From assembly GCA_026709935.1 (NCBI GenBank), contig JAPOSC010000064.1, positions 1 through 64,000 on the forward strand: 64,000 nucleotides of DNA, given 5' to 3'. A program made the translations under genes and the position numbers. This document shows positions 37,488 to 46,298 of this stretch, one piece after another (the stretch's first letter is position 1; each line of letters opens with the position of its first letter). The DNA is from Thiotrichales bacterium. GTDB lineage: Bacteria; Pseudomonadota; Gammaproteobacteria; HK1. The notes under the pieces were generated by a model that did not search any database, had not been told where the DNA came from, and worked only from the letters and a program-made list of their open reading frames with translations.

Positions 37488-39515
37488 GTGAGCGGACGCT
37501 TCGAACCGCGCCCGGTGGTGATCGATACCGATCCCGGCATCGACGACGCGCTCGCGATCATGCTGGCGCTGCGCTCGTACGAGCTGCGCGTCGAGCTGAT
37601 GACCACGGTCGCGGGCAACGTCGGGTTGCGGGCAACGACCGACAACGCGCGCCGCCTCCTCGCGCTGCTCGAACCAGCACCCGTTCCGCGGCTCGTGCCG
37701 GGCGCAAGCCGCCCCCTGCGCGGGCGTCTGACCACCGCTGCCGAGGTGCATGGCGATGACGGCCTGGCCGGGCTGTCGCGCGTGCGGGACGCCCGGGGCT
37801 GTCTCCTGTTTCCCGCAAGCCTCGGACCGCTCCCTGCCCGGGAAAACGCGGCGGACGCGATCGCAGCCAAGGCGCGTGAACATGGCGACGCACTCACCAT
37901 CGTCGCCCTCGGTCCGCTGACCAATCTCGCGCGGGCGATCGACGCGGACGCATCGGCGATGCGCGCGGTCGGGCGACTGATCGTGATGGGCGGCGCGATC
38001 GAGGCGCCGGGCAACGTGACCGCCTCCGCGGAGTTCAACTTCCATGTCGACCCGGAAGCGGCGGATCGCGTCCTCACGTCCGGAATGCGCATCACTCTCG
38101 TCGGGCTCGATGTGACCCACCAGGTGCGTCTTCGCTGGCCGGTGGTCCGCGATGCGCTGCGCGACAACGAATCGTCGCTCGCCCGCGCGATTCGTCACCT
38201 GATGCGCCCGATCGATTCGAACGACGGTGGGCTGTTCCTGAACGATCCGCTCGCCATGGCGCTTGCGGTCGACGCAACTCTGGTCCGCACCCGGGCGCTG
38301 CCGGTCCGGGTGGAGACGAAGGGCGAGCACACCCGAGGGATGTCGATCGCCGACCGGCGCCGGAATCGAGGCGCGCCACGAACCGGGGCGGCGGACGCCG
38401 CCGAGGATGCGCCGCTTGTGGACGTCGCATTCGAAGTCGATACCGCGCGCGTACTGGGACTCATGGCCGAACGGGTCCTCGGCGCCGCCCGGCCGGAGGA
38501 GCGCCCCGCGGACGTCGTGGTGGTGGGAAGCGCGAATACCGACTTGACGGTCACCGCCCGATCACTGCCGCGACCCGGCGAGACGGTCACCGAAGGCGCA
38601 CTCCACACGGGATTCGGGGGCAAGGGAGCGAACCAGGCGGTCGCCGCGCGCCGCGCCGGCGCCGAGGTCGCATTCGTCGCCCGCATGGGCGCCGATGCGC
38701 ACGCGGAGCGCTACCTCGAGCACCTGCGCGCGGAGGGGATCGACATCGGCGCCATCAGCCGCGACCGAAGAGCCGCGTCCGGGGTGGCGCTGATCGCGGT
38801 GGACGCGGCCGGCCACAACCAGATTGCGGTTGCATCCGGCGCCAATACGCGCCTCCGTCCTGCGCACCTGAAGGCGGGGTTGCGGCGAGTGCGCACGAAC
38901 ACGGTGGTCGTCGCCCAGCTCGAGGTGCCGATCGACACCGTGGAAGCCGCATTCCGCGCCGCCCGACGGGCGGGAGCCACCACCATGCTCAATCCTGCTC
39001 CCGTACCCTCCTCCACCGACAAGGTTCCCTCCGTCACCTCCACCGGCGCCACCGCTGCTCCGGAAGGGGCGCCGCTCGTCGGGCTTCTGCCTCCGACGCT
39101 CGTCGCAGTCACGGACGTGGTGGTCGTCAATCAGGTCGAGGGGGAGCAGCTCACCGGCCTGTCGGTGTCCGGTGTCGTTCATGCGCGGCGAGCGGCGGCG
39201 GCGCTGATCGAAAGCGGATTCGGCGCCGCGGTGGTGACCCTCGGCGATCGGGGCGCGGTCTGGACGGACGCAACCGGCAACGGGCGCACCGCTGCGCCCA
39301 GGGTCAAGGCCATCGACACGGTCGGCGCCGGCGACACCTTCGTCGGCTATCTGGCCTCAGGTCTGGCGCGCGGCATTGCGCTCGGCGACAGCGTGGCCGA
39401 AGCGGTGCACGCAGCCGCGCTCGCGGTGACCCGCCAAGGCGCCCAGTCCGGCATCCCCCGACGGCCGGAAGTCGCCCGTTCCGTCTCCGCCGCAACACGG
39501 GCTTCCGGGCCCTGA
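37488..39515 (+). CDS. Nucleoside hydrolase-ribokinase fusion
   Basis: A 675-aa two-domain protein. Residues 1 to about 330 are an inosine-uridine-type nucleoside hydrolase, with the calcium-binding DTDPGIDDA at 13-21, [12 protein letters not shown], the [12 protein letters not shown] segment, [12 protein letters not shown] and the closing Asp in NDPLAMA. Residues from about 341 on are a PfkB/ribokinase, with [14 protein letters not shown], the [16 protein letters not shown] motif and the catalytic [16 protein letters not shown] at about 609-624. One chain could thus release ribose from a nucleoside and phosphorylate it. The start is a GTG. It lies divergent from guaB. Confidence 0.9.
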   Translation: MSGRFEPRPVVIDTDPGIDDALAIMLALRSYELRVELMTTVAGNVGLRATTDNARRLLALLEPAPVPRLVPGASRPLRGRLTTAAEVHGDDGLAGLSRVRDARGCLLFPASLGPLPARENAADAIAAKAREHGDALTIVALGPLTNLARAIDADASAMRAVGRLIVMGGAIEAPGNVTASAEFNFHVDPEAADRVLTSGMRITLVGLDVTHQVRLRWPVVRDALRDNESSLARAIRHLMRPIDSNDGGLFLNDPLAMALAVDATLVRTRALPVRVETKGEHTRGMSIADRRRNRGAPRTGAADAAEDAPLVDVAFEVDTARVLGLMAERVLGAARPEERPADVVVVGSANTDLTVTARSLPRPGETVTEGALHTGFGGKGANQAVAARRAGAEVAFVARMGADAHAERYLEHLRAEGIDIGAISRDRRAASGVALIAVDAAGHNQIAVASGANTRLRPAHLKAGLRRVRTNTVVVAQLEVPIDTVEAAFRAARRAGATTMLNPAPVPSSTDKVPSVTSTGATAAPEGAPLVGLLPPTLVAVTDVVVVNQVEGEQLTGLSVSGVVHARRAAAALIESGFGAAVVTLGDRGAVWTDATGNGRTAAPRVKAIDTVGAGDTFVGYLASGLARGIALGDSVAEAVHAAALAVTRQGAQSGIPRRPEVARSVSAATRASGP

Positions 39516-39583
39516 TGACGCCCGGCGGTTCACTCCGCGAAACCACCGGACAATCCTGTTCCGGGGGAGAGGGGGTCACTGCC

Positions 39584-39625
39584 ATGAAGACGCTCAAGAT
39601 CGACATCGCAGGCTACATCGGATGA
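39584..39625 (+). CDS. Possible 13-codon leader peptide
   Basis: MKTLKIDIAGYIG with a purine-rich GGGGGAGAGGGGG stretch upstream. Its stop overlaps the ATG of the next small frame (ATGA). No homologue recognised; it could be a leader or a gene remnant. Confidence 0.3.
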   Translation: MKTLKIDIAGYIG

Positions 39626-39735
39626 AGGCGCGCAAGATGGCGATTGCACGCGGGGAGCACAAGCCCGCGGTGGGCTGCCTTCTCGAACCATTGACGCCAA
39701 GTGGCAAATGCATGTATCAGTGCAGCAGACGTTGA
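39622..39735 (+). CDS. Possible 37-aa small protein
   Basis: Overlaps the preceding tiny frame by ATGA. The sequence is basic and has three cysteines, ending CMYQCSRR. It stops 28 bp before the binding-protein gene and overlaps a candidate promoter at 39691-39720, so translation is uncertain. Function unknown. Confidence 0.25.
   Translation: MKARKMAIARGEHKPAVGCLLEPLTPSGKCMYQCSRR
39691..39720 (+). promoter_or_regulatory. Candidate promoter of the ABC importer genes
   Basis: TTGACG, an 18-bp spacer and TATCAG, with a predicted start about 37 nt before the ATG at 39764. The -10 is weak. Confidence 0.35.
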
Positions 39736-39763
39736 CGAGACCGAAGAACGGGGGAGCACCGCG

Positions 39764-40891
39764 ATGATTCGACTTGGAAACGGACCTTTCGCACCGCATG
39801 ACCGGAGCTGGCGAAGCTTGAGCCGGCGACGGTTCCTCAAGCAGGCGGGCGCCGGCGCCGCCCTCGTCGGAATGGGCGCCGCCGGCCTCCCCGGACCGGC
39901 GCTCGCAACCGACTACATCACCTTTCTCACCTGGTGCGATCACCTCGATCCGCGGCTGCTCGGCGGGTTCCGCGACATGACCGGCATCGAGGTGAAGGGC
40001 AAATCCTACGAGGGCACCGGCACCGCCCTCGCCATCAAGGACCAGTCGCTGCCCGGGGAGTGGGATCTGATCTGCGTGGACCTGCAGGACACCCCCATGG
40101 TGGGGCGCCAGGGATACCTCGCCGAGCTCGACGACAGTCGCGTGCCGTGGGACCGGATCCTCCCCGGCATTCGCGAACAGCCCCATACCTATACCGACGG
40201 CAAGCTGTACGGAATTCCGGACAAGTTCGGCTACTACGGACTCGCCTACAACAAGGACCGGGTCGACCCGGCCGAAGCCAGAACCGCGGAGATCATGTGG
40301 AACCCCAGGTACAAGGGGCGCATCGCGGTCTACGACTACTATTTTCCCATCATCCAGTTGGTCGGCCTCGCCCGGGGGCTCGCACCCAAGGACATCACGG
40401 TCGAGAACCTGGAGTCGACGATCCGCAAGCCCCTGCTCGCGCTCAAGGCCAACACCCTGGTGGTCGGCGACATCGTGACCGCATTGAATGCGCTGCACGG
40501 CGAGTCGGTGGACATGATCGTGGGGGGCGCCGAGTTCATGGTGGCCCTCGACATGGTCGAGAACAAGTCGCTCGACTACAACGTGTTCGACGAGGGTGCG
40601 CTGTTGTGGAACGAGAGCCTCGGGATCTTCGCCGATTCGCAGCGCAAGGACGCCTGCTGGCAGTTCATCGACTGGACGATGTCGCCGCAAGGGCAGCGCT
40701 ACCTCGCGACTTCCGAGTGCTTCTGGGCGAACCCGGTGCGCAGCGACACACCGCTGACCGAGGAAGAGGCGAAGATTCTTCGGTGGGACCAGCAGGTCGA
40801 CATCCTGAAGAACGCCCATCCCTCGACCATCGGCGCTCCGGAACTCGACGGGGCGATGCTTGATCTGTGGCAGGAGTTCCTCGCGTCCTGA
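39764..40891 (+). CDS. Tat-exported ABC substrate-binding protein, PotD/PotF type
   Basis: Periplasmic binding protein of a spermidine/putrescine-type importer, 375 aa. A twin-arginine signal is clear: SLSRRRFLKQAGAGAAL followed by a hydrophobic stretch and an AxA-like site in GPALATDY. Mature features include FLTWCDHLDP, GKLYGIPDKFGYYGLAYN and AKILRWDQQVDIL. A GGGGGAG Shine-Dalgarno supports the ATG at 39764. It heads a plus-strand run with two permeases; the ATPase faces them on the other strand. Ligand unknown; given the hypBA-ureohydrolase genes next door, I infer a cationic guanidine compound. Confidence 0.85.
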   Translation: MIRLGNGPFAPHDRSWRSLSRRRFLKQAGAGAALVGMGAAGLPGPALATDYITFLTWCDHLDPRLLGGFRDMTGIEVKGKSYEGTGTALAIKDQSLPGEWDLICVDLQDTPMVGRQGYLAELDDSRVPWDRILPGIREQPHTYTDGKLYGIPDKFGYYGLAYNKDRVDPAEARTAEIMWNPRYKGRIAVYDYYFPIIQLVGLARGLAPKDITVENLESTIRKPLLALKANTLVVGDIVTALNALHGESVDMIVGGAEFMVALDMVENKSLDYNVFDEGALLWNESLGIFADSQRKDACWQFIDWTMSPQGQRYLATSECFWANPVRSDTPLTEEEAKILRWDQQVDILKNAHPSTIGAPELDGAMLDLWQEFLAS

Positions 40892-40940
40892 GACATGACC
40901 CGGCCGTGACCTCCCCCGGCCGGCCCCGGGTACCCGGACG

Positions 40941-41807
40941 ATGAGTACCCCGCCCTCTTCATCCGGGTATCGCTTCGATCTCGCGAAGTGGGCCACCGTC
41001 CCCACGCTGCTGTGGACCGCACTCTTCTTCGCGGCTCCGCTCCTCTTCATGCTGGCGGTGAGCACCTGGAAACGGGGCCGAGGCACGCTCGATCCGGTGT
41101 GGGATCTCGGCAACTACGAGAAGATCTTCTCCAAGAGCTACCTCCTCCAGGGACTGTTCAACTCGCTGGAGGTATCGCTGATCGTAGTGGTGGTCAGCGT
41201 GCTGGTCGCGTATCCGCTCGCGTACATGCTCGCCTACCGCGTGCCGGCTCGCTGGCAGAAGCTCCTCCTGGTGCTGCTGATCCTGCCGTTCTGGACCTCC
41301 TACCTCGTCCGCTCCTATGCCTGGTCGGTGGTGCTGGGCGACAACGGCATCGTGAACTCCGCTCTGCTGGCGATCCACATCATCGAGGAGCCCTTGCAGC
41401 TCAACTACCGGCGGGGGGCCACCGTGCTCGGTTTCGTCCACTTCTTCGCCATGCTGCTCACCCTCACCATCTACGCCAACCTGGTACAGATCAGCCCCTC
41501 GTACCACCGGGCGGCGGCGGACCTGGGGGCTTCCGCATTGCAGACCTTCATCCGGATCACGCTGCCCCTGAGCCTCCCCGGAATCATGGTCGGCGCGTTC
41601 CTCACCTTCGTGATCACCATGGGCGATTTCATCACGCCCCAGATTCTCGGAGGCGCGAAGGAGCTGCTCCTGCCGCAATCGATCATCCTGCAGATACAGC
41701 GGGCCGCGGACATTCCCATGGCCGCGGCAATGAGCGTGCTGCTGATGCTGGCCGTGACCATCGTCTACTTCGCGTTCTCCCGATGGCTGCGACTGAGCCG
41801 GATGTAG
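40941..41807 (+). CDS. ABC permease, PotB type
   Basis: Inner-membrane channel subunit, 288 aa with about six helices (first near 14-36). The cytoplasmic EAA loop is HRAAADLGASALQTFIRITLPLSLPG, where the ATPase docks; the text here gives it in outline, with key residues A, DLGAS and LPLS. GDFITPQILGG near the end is typical of PotB proteins. It lies 49 bp after the binding-protein gene and 15 bp before the second permease. Confidence 0.9.
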   Translation: MSTPPSSSGYRFDLAKWATVPTLLWTALFFAAPLLFMLAVSTWKRGRGTLDPVWDLGNYEKIFSKSYLLQGLFNSLEVSLIVVVVSVLVAYPLAYMLAYRVPARWQKLLLVLLILPFWTSYLVRSYAWSVVLGDNGIVNSALLAIHIIEEPLQLNYRRGATVLGFVHFFAMLLTLTIYANLVQISPSYHRAAADLGASALQTFIRITLPLSLPGIMVGAFLTFVITMGDFITPQILGGAKELLLPQSIILQIQRAADIPMAAAMSVLLMLAVTIVYFAFSRWLRLSRM

Positions 41808-41822
41808 CGGGCCGACGGCGTC

Positions 41823-42608
41823 ATGCGCTGGCTCCGCCACGGCATCGGATGGACCTGGCTGGCGCTCGGCTACACGTTCGTCTTCCTGCCCGTGGTAGTG
41901 CTGGTGCTGTTCTCCTTCACCTCGCGAGACGTGCCTCTTCCGCCCTTCGAAGGTCCGAGCCTGGAGTGGTACCAGCGGATATTCGACAACGACCGCATGG
42001 TGGACGCGCTGGTCAACTCCGTGGTGCTGGCGGCAGTGTCGTCGTTCGTGGCGACGGTGCTCGGCTTCCTCGGCGCCTACGGCATTGCGCGTCACCGCAG
42101 CCGCTGGGAAGGGGTCATGCGCTACGTCATCATGGCCCCCATTACCGTCTCGTACCTGATCGTCGGGATCGGACTGCTGGTCACCTTCCATGTCATGGGC
42201 GTGCCCAAGTCACTGTGGGCGGTCGGCGTGGGCCATGTGGTGATCAACCTGCCGCTGTGCTTCTCCATCATCCTCGCCGGACTCGGGGAGCACCAGCGCA
42301 ACCTGGAACGGGCCGCTCAGGACCTGGGAGCGAGCGAGCTGGCAGCGCTGTTGAGAGTAACCGTCCCCGTCTCGCTCCCCTCCATCCTGGCGGCCTACTG
42401 CCTGTCCTTCACGCTGTCGTGGGACGAATTCATCATCGCCTTCCTCCTCACGCGCTTCGACGTGACATTGCCGGTCATGCTCTTCGAACTTCTGCGCGGC
42501 GGCAGCAGCCCCGAACTCAACGCGGCGGGCAGCGTGGTGTTCGGTATCTCCATGAGCGTGGTCCTGATCGCGGCCGCGGTCGCGATGATCGGCCGTCGCC
42601 GCGCCTGA
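41823..42608 (+). CDS. ABC permease, PotC type
   Basis: Second channel subunit, 261 aa, six predicted helices. It has YTFVFLPVVVLVLFSFT in the first helix, the PLPPFEGPSLEWYQRIF periplasmic loop seen in PotC relatives, and the EAA loop AAQDLGASELAALLRVTVP. SWDEFIIAFLLTR is diagnostic for this family. The gene directly follows the first permease and converges with the ATPase gene. Confidence 0.9.
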   Translation: MRWLRHGIGWTWLALGYTFVFLPVVVLVLFSFTSRDVPLPPFEGPSLEWYQRIFDNDRMVDALVNSVVLAAVSSFVATVLGFLGAYGIARHRSRWEGVMRYVIMAPITVSYLIVGIGLLVTFHVMGVPKSLWAVGVGHVVINLPLCFSIILAGLGEHQRNLERAAQDLGASELAALLRVTVPVSLPSILAAYCLSFTLSWDEFIIAFLLTRFDVTLPVMLFELLRGGSSPELNAAGSVVFGISMSVVLIAAAVAMIGRRRA

Positions 42609-42674
42609 GTTTCGACGCCGGCGCCGCGGCATCCGGTCCGACTGCGGAATCCACCGGGAGCGGTCCGGATACGC

Positions 42675-43763
42675 TCAGTCGGCGAGCAGGACGAGATCCT
42701 CGCGCCGCACGAACACCTCGGGCCGATCACCGCTACGGACGGGATGCTCCGCCGGCACCCGGATCAGCAGATCCGTCTCGCCTTCCTGCATCGAGACGGC
42801 GTGGCAGCGGCGGTGCGCACCCTGAAACACGGTCTCCCGGATGGTCACCCGACCAAAGGAGATTGCGCCCGCAACCGGCCCGAGCCTGATGTGTTCGGGT
42901 CGGACCGAGAGGTGCACGGTCGTCGTCCCGTCCGGCGCCCTGCCCTCCATCCGCACCTCGGCGAACGGCGTGCGCAGGTGCAAAAGGCCGTCGCGCCGGC
43001 CGGACACGGTGGCGGCGAGGATGTTGCTCTCGCCCATGAAGGTCGCGGTGAACAGGGTGGTCGGAGCGAGATAGACCCGGTCCGGCGAGCCGAGATCCTC
43101 GATTCGCCCGCGATTCAGCACCACGATCCGGTCCGCGATGTGCATCGCTTCTTCCTGATCGTGCGTGACGTGAACGGAGGTGACGCCGAGTTTCTTCTGG
43201 AGCCCGACCAGCTCTTCCTGCATCTGGCGCCGGAGACCGAGATCGAGCGCTCCCAGCGGCTCGTCCAGAAGCAGCACCGTGGGCTTCACGGCAATCGCCC
43301 GTGCGAGCGCGACCCGCTGGCGCTGGCCCCCGCTGAGCTGGTGAATGGAGCGCTTGCCGAAACCTTCGAGCCCCACCATGCGCAGTGCCTCGTCCACCCG
43401 GCCCTGGCGCTCGGGCTTGCGCACCTTGCGCATTTCCAGGCCGAAACCGACATTGGCTTCGACGGTCATGTGGGGAAACAGTGCGTAGTCCTGAAACACG
43501 GTCACGGTAGGCCGCCGTGAAGCGGGCAGCGTGGTGACATCCTGCCCTTCGATGAATATCCGTCCCGCGCTGGGGGTGATGAACCCCCCCAGCATCGCGA
43601 GGATCGTGGTCTTCCCACTGCCCGAGGGGCCGAGCAGCACCACGAACTCGCCCCGGTCGATGGCGAGGTTCACAGCGTCCACCGCGACCGCCTCGCCGTA
43701 AGTCTTGCGAACGCCGCGCAGTTCCACCAGTGGCCCGTCCGATCCGCGCCCTGTCGGGTTCAC
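42675..43763 (-). CDS. ABC importer ATPase, PotA type
   Basis: Drives the importer encoded at 39.8-42.6 kb. The 362-aa protein has Walker A LLGPSGSGKTT, Q-loop VFQDYALFPHMTV, signature LSGGQRQRVALARAIA, Walker B VLLLDEPLGALD and H-loop VTHDQEEAM. A C-terminal TOBE domain includes SVRPEHIRL. The frame opens with an ATG at 43793, but a GTG at 43763 has GGGGGA 5 nt upstream, so I prefer it. Unusually it lies on the strand opposite its permeases and is divergent from hypB. Confidence 0.9.
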   Translation of the reverse strand: MNPTGRGSDGPLVELRGVRKTYGEAVAVDAVNLAIDRGEFVVLLGPSGSGKTTILAMLGGFITPSAGRIFIEGQDVTTLPASRRPTVTVFQDYALFPHMTVEANVGFGLEMRKVRKPERQGRVDEALRMVGLEGFGKRSIHQLSGGQRQRVALARAIAVKPTVLLLDEPLGALDLGLRRQMQEELVGLQKKLGVTSVHVTHDQEEAMHIADRIVVLNRGRIEDLGSPDRVYLAPTTLFTATFMGESNILAATVSGRRDGLLHLRTPFAEVRMEGRAPDGTTTVHLSVRPEHIRLGPVAGAISFGRVTIRETVFQGAHRRCHAVSMQEGETDLLIRVPAEHPVRSGDRPEVFVRREDLVLLAD

Positions 43764-43865
43764 TTGATTCCCCCGTTTCCTCCCGATTAGCATTTACTCT
43801 CATATCGGATCGCCTTTCAACGCTGCGGGCGGAAGTCCGTCGGGCCCTTCTGTGGAGGTGGACTC

Positions 43866-44795
43866 ATGTGCTCGGTATGCGGTTGCAACGATGTCGGTGC
43901 CGACGGTCATGCTCACGTTGAACCCACCGGCCATCATCGCGTCCACACGCATCGTCACCATCACGCCCACACCGAGGCTGGCGACACCGAGGCTGGCGAC
44001 ACCGGGTCTGGCGACGGACATCGGCATGTCCACGGCCACGACCATTACGGGACAGGACCGGCCGGACTCACCGTGCCGGGATTCACTCAGGCGCGCCTGA
44101 TCGAAATCGAGCAGGACATTCTCTCCCGGAACGATGCGGACGCTGCCGCCAACCGGCGGCGGCTGACCGAGCGGGGGGTGCTCGCGCTCAACCTGATGTC
44201 GAGCCCGGGGGGCGGCAAGACCACCCTGCTCGTCGAGACCATCGAGGCCCTGAAGGGCACGCTCGCGATCGGGGTGGTGGAAGGGGATCAGGAGACCAGC
44301 AACGACGCAGAGCGCATCAGGGCGTGCGCGGTGCCGGCGGTGCAGATCAATACCGGCCGCGGCTGTCATCTGGATGCGCACATGGTCGGACACGCGCTGG
44401 ACGACCTGCCGCTCGCGCCGGGCGGCGTGGTGTTCATCGAGAACGTGGGCAATCTGGTGTGCCCGGCCGCCTTCGACCTCGGCGAAGCCTGCAAGGTGGT
44501 TATCCTCTCGGTCACCGAAGGCGAAGACAAGCCGCTCAAGTACCCCGACATGTTCGCGGCAGCCGACCTCATGCTGCTCGGCAAGACGGATCTCCTGCCG
44601 CACGTGGACTTCGATCCGGAGCGGGCGCTGGGGTACGCCCGACGGGTGAACCCGACCATCGCCGAGATCCGTCTCTCCGCCCGCAGCGGAGAGGGCATGG
44701 CGGCGTGGCTGGACTGGATTCTCGCCCGAGCCCGGAAGGCGGCGAAGGGTGCCGTCTCCAGTGTCCCCTCGCACGACGCTCCCGCTCATGCATGA
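43866..44795 (+). CDS. hypB: Nickel-insertion GTPase HypB
   Basis: GTPase that loads nickel into target enzymes. The 309-aa protein has an N-terminal CxxCxC site (C2, C5, C7) and a His-rich nickel-storage stretch (about 15-60). The GTPase has Walker [10 protein letters not shown] (112-120), [13 protein letters not shown], and the metal site [34 protein letters not shown] and [10 protein letters not shown] follow. GGAGG at 43854-43858 sets the start. hypA overlaps its end by 8 bp, and two ureohydrolases follow; no hydrogenase or urease gene is in the window, so the client is probably the ureohydrolase pair. Confidence 0.95.
   Translation: MCSVCGCNDVGADGHAHVEPTGHHRVHTHRHHHAHTEAGDTEAGDTGSGDGHRHVHGHDHYGTGPAGLTVPGFTQARLIEIEQDILSRNDADAAANRRRLTERGVLALNLMSSPGGGKTTLLVETIEALKGTLAIGVVEGDQETSNDAERIRACAVPAVQINTGRGCHLDAHMVGHALDDLPLAPGGVVFIENVGNLVCPAAFDLGEACKVVILSVTEGEDKPLKYPDMFAAADLMLLGKTDLLPHVDFDPERALGYARRVNPTIAEIRLSARSGEGMAAWLDWILARARKAAKGAVSSVPSHDAPAHA
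43971..44015 (+). repeat. Three 15-bp repeats in the His-rich region of hypB
   Basis: Two exact units ACCGAGGCTGGCGAC and one variant encode [15 protein letters not shown], a spacer within the His-rich N-terminus. Confidence 0.8.
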
Positions 44796-45159
44796 GCTCG
44801 CGCTGGCCCGGAGTCTCATCGAGATGGTCGACGACTACGCGCTCGCACACGGCGCGCGGCGGGTCACGCGGGTGCACGTGCGGCTCGGAGTGCAGTCGGC
44901 CCTGACCCGCGCCTTGCACGTGAGCTTTCGGGCCGCTTCGAGGGGCACGCGCTGCGACGGGGCGACGCTCGACATCGAGGTAATCCCGCTGACCGTCCAC
45001 TGCCGCCTCTGCGACGGCGTGAAGACACCGAGCGGACCCTGGAACTTTCGCTGCCCCGACTGCGGCCGCGCGACGCACGAGATCGTGACGGGACGCGAGA
45101 TGCAACTCGCCGCCATCGTGCTCGGGAATGACGGCGGCGCCGCCACCCACCCCGGGTAA
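44788..45159 (+). CDS. hypA: Nickel metallochaperone HypA
   Basis: Delivers nickel together with HypB. The 123-aa protein begins [10 protein letters not shown], so His2 of the MHE nickel motif is present, and has the zinc pairs C72/C75 and C89/C92. It is slightly longer than hydrogenase HypA. I choose 44788 over an upstream ATG at 44749 because MHE must be N-terminal for nickel binding. It overlaps hypB by 8 bp, and the alpha ureohydrolase starts 20 bp downstream. Confidence 0.94.
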   Translation: MHELALARSLIEMVDDYALAHGARRVTRVHVRLGVQSALTRALHVSFRAASRGTRCDGATLDIEVIPLTVHCRLCDGVKTPSGPWNFRCPDCGRATHEIVTGREMQLAAIVLGNDGGAATHPG

Positions 45160-45179
45160 TACACTGAAGGCCGAATGCA

Positions 45180-46259
45180 ATGGGAGTCCAGCCCGAAAAT
45201 CCGTGGTCCTTCGTCCCTCATCAGCACCGGGGACCTCATCAGGAGTGCGATCCGGAAGCCCACACCCGTTCCCCCACCCGGCACAACGCCTCGTTCAAGT
45301 CGGCGGGGATCATGACCTTCATGGGCGCTCCCTACTGCCCGCCGGAACGGGACCGGATCCGCGAGATGGGCGCCAGGGTCTGCTTCCTCGGTGCTCCCTG
45401 GGATCTCGGCACCATCGTACGCACCGGCACCTCCAGCGGCCCCCAGGGCATACGGGAAGCCTCCACCCAGTACTTCCCCTACATGTTCGAGTATGACGTC
45501 GATCTGATGACCTTCTTTCGCGTCATCGACTGCGGCGACGTTCCCAACGTGCCCGGCAACAACGAGCTGTCGCAGCAGTACATCTGCGACTATGTGGGCG
45601 AATGCCTGGAAGGTGGGGCCAAGGTCATCCTGGTGGGAGGTGACCATTCCGTACCGATCCCGGGCGCCTGCGCGCTCTCGCAATACCTTGCCCGGCACCG
45701 GCCCGGGGCGAAGATGGGCTACCTGCATATCGATTGTCACCTTGATGCCGCGGTCGACTGGGGTGGCAACGAGCTCACCAACGCGTCCGGGCCACCCATG
45801 GCTCTGAAGCTCCCCAACTGCAACGGCGAGAACATGGCCCACCTGGGGTCGCGCAACGGACTCAACCCGAAGGACTGGATGGACTTCTGGATCGACAACC
45901 GCATCCCGGTGATCCCCATGACGGAGGTAGTCGAGCGCGGGATCGACGCCTGTGCCCGGGACATCTTCGAGCGCGCCGCGAACGGAACCGAAGCCATCTA
46001 CTGCTCCTGGGACACGGACTCGATGGACCATAGCTGCATGCCGGGCACCTCCTGCCCGGAGAGCTTTGGAATCAAGGCGCGCGAGGCGCTGCAGATTGCA
46101 CGTATCGCCGGCGAGTACGGGGTGGACGTGCTGGAACTCGCGGAGCTCGCTCCGGTATTCGATACCAGTCAGATCAGCACCAAGCTGGCCTGCAACCTCG
46201 TCTACCACTACCTGGGAAGTCGGGCCGCGACGCTACGCGCTCGCAACGAGGCTCCGTAG
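45180..46259 (+). CDS. Ureohydrolase-family enzyme, catalytic (alpha) subunit, probable Ni-dependent guanidine-compound hydrolase
   Basis: Arginase/agmatinase fold, 359 aa. All six metal ligands are present: H156 (GGDHS), D185, H187 and D189 (HIDCHLDA), D278 and D280 (SWDTDSMD). An N-terminal extension of about 45 residues leads to GIMTFMGAPYCPPE, like the xFMRAPY lead-in of agmatinase relatives. The next gene encodes a paralogue lacking most of the ligands, and hypBA lie immediately upstream. This combination is known for metformin hydrolase and its presumed ancestor dimethylguanidine hydrolase. Guanidine hydrolase GdmH also uses HypAB-like helpers but is encoded as one subunit. I infer hydrolysis of a substituted guanidine; plain agmatinase cannot be excluded. 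Confidence 0.8.
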   Translation: MGVQPENPWSFVPHQHRGPHQECDPEAHTRSPTRHNASFKSAGIMTFMGAPYCPPERDRIREMGARVCFLGAPWDLGTIVRTGTSSGPQGIREASTQYFPYMFEYDVDLMTFFRVIDCGDVPNVPGNNELSQQYICDYVGECLEGGAKVILVGGDHSVPIPGACALSQYLARHRPGAKMGYLHIDCHLDAAVDWGGNELTNASGPPMALKLPNCNGENMAHLGSRNGLNPKDWMDFWIDNRIPVIPMTEVVERGIDACARDIFERAANGTEAIYCSWDTDSMDHSCMPGTSCPESFGIKAREALQIARIAGEYGVDVLELAELAPVFDTSQISTKLACNLVYHYLGSRAATLRARNEAP

Positions 46260-46298
46260 GCTTCCGCGCCTGCCGAACCATCACCGGGAGTCCGGTTC

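Noticed and set aside
39516-39763. Guanidine riboswitch upstream of the importer
   Set aside because: I looked for ykkC- and mini-ykkC-like ACGR-loop hairpins and saw none.
43866-45159. HypAB as hydrogenase maturation genes
   Set aside because: No hypCDEF or hydrogenase subunit is present in the window; the neighbours are ureohydrolases.
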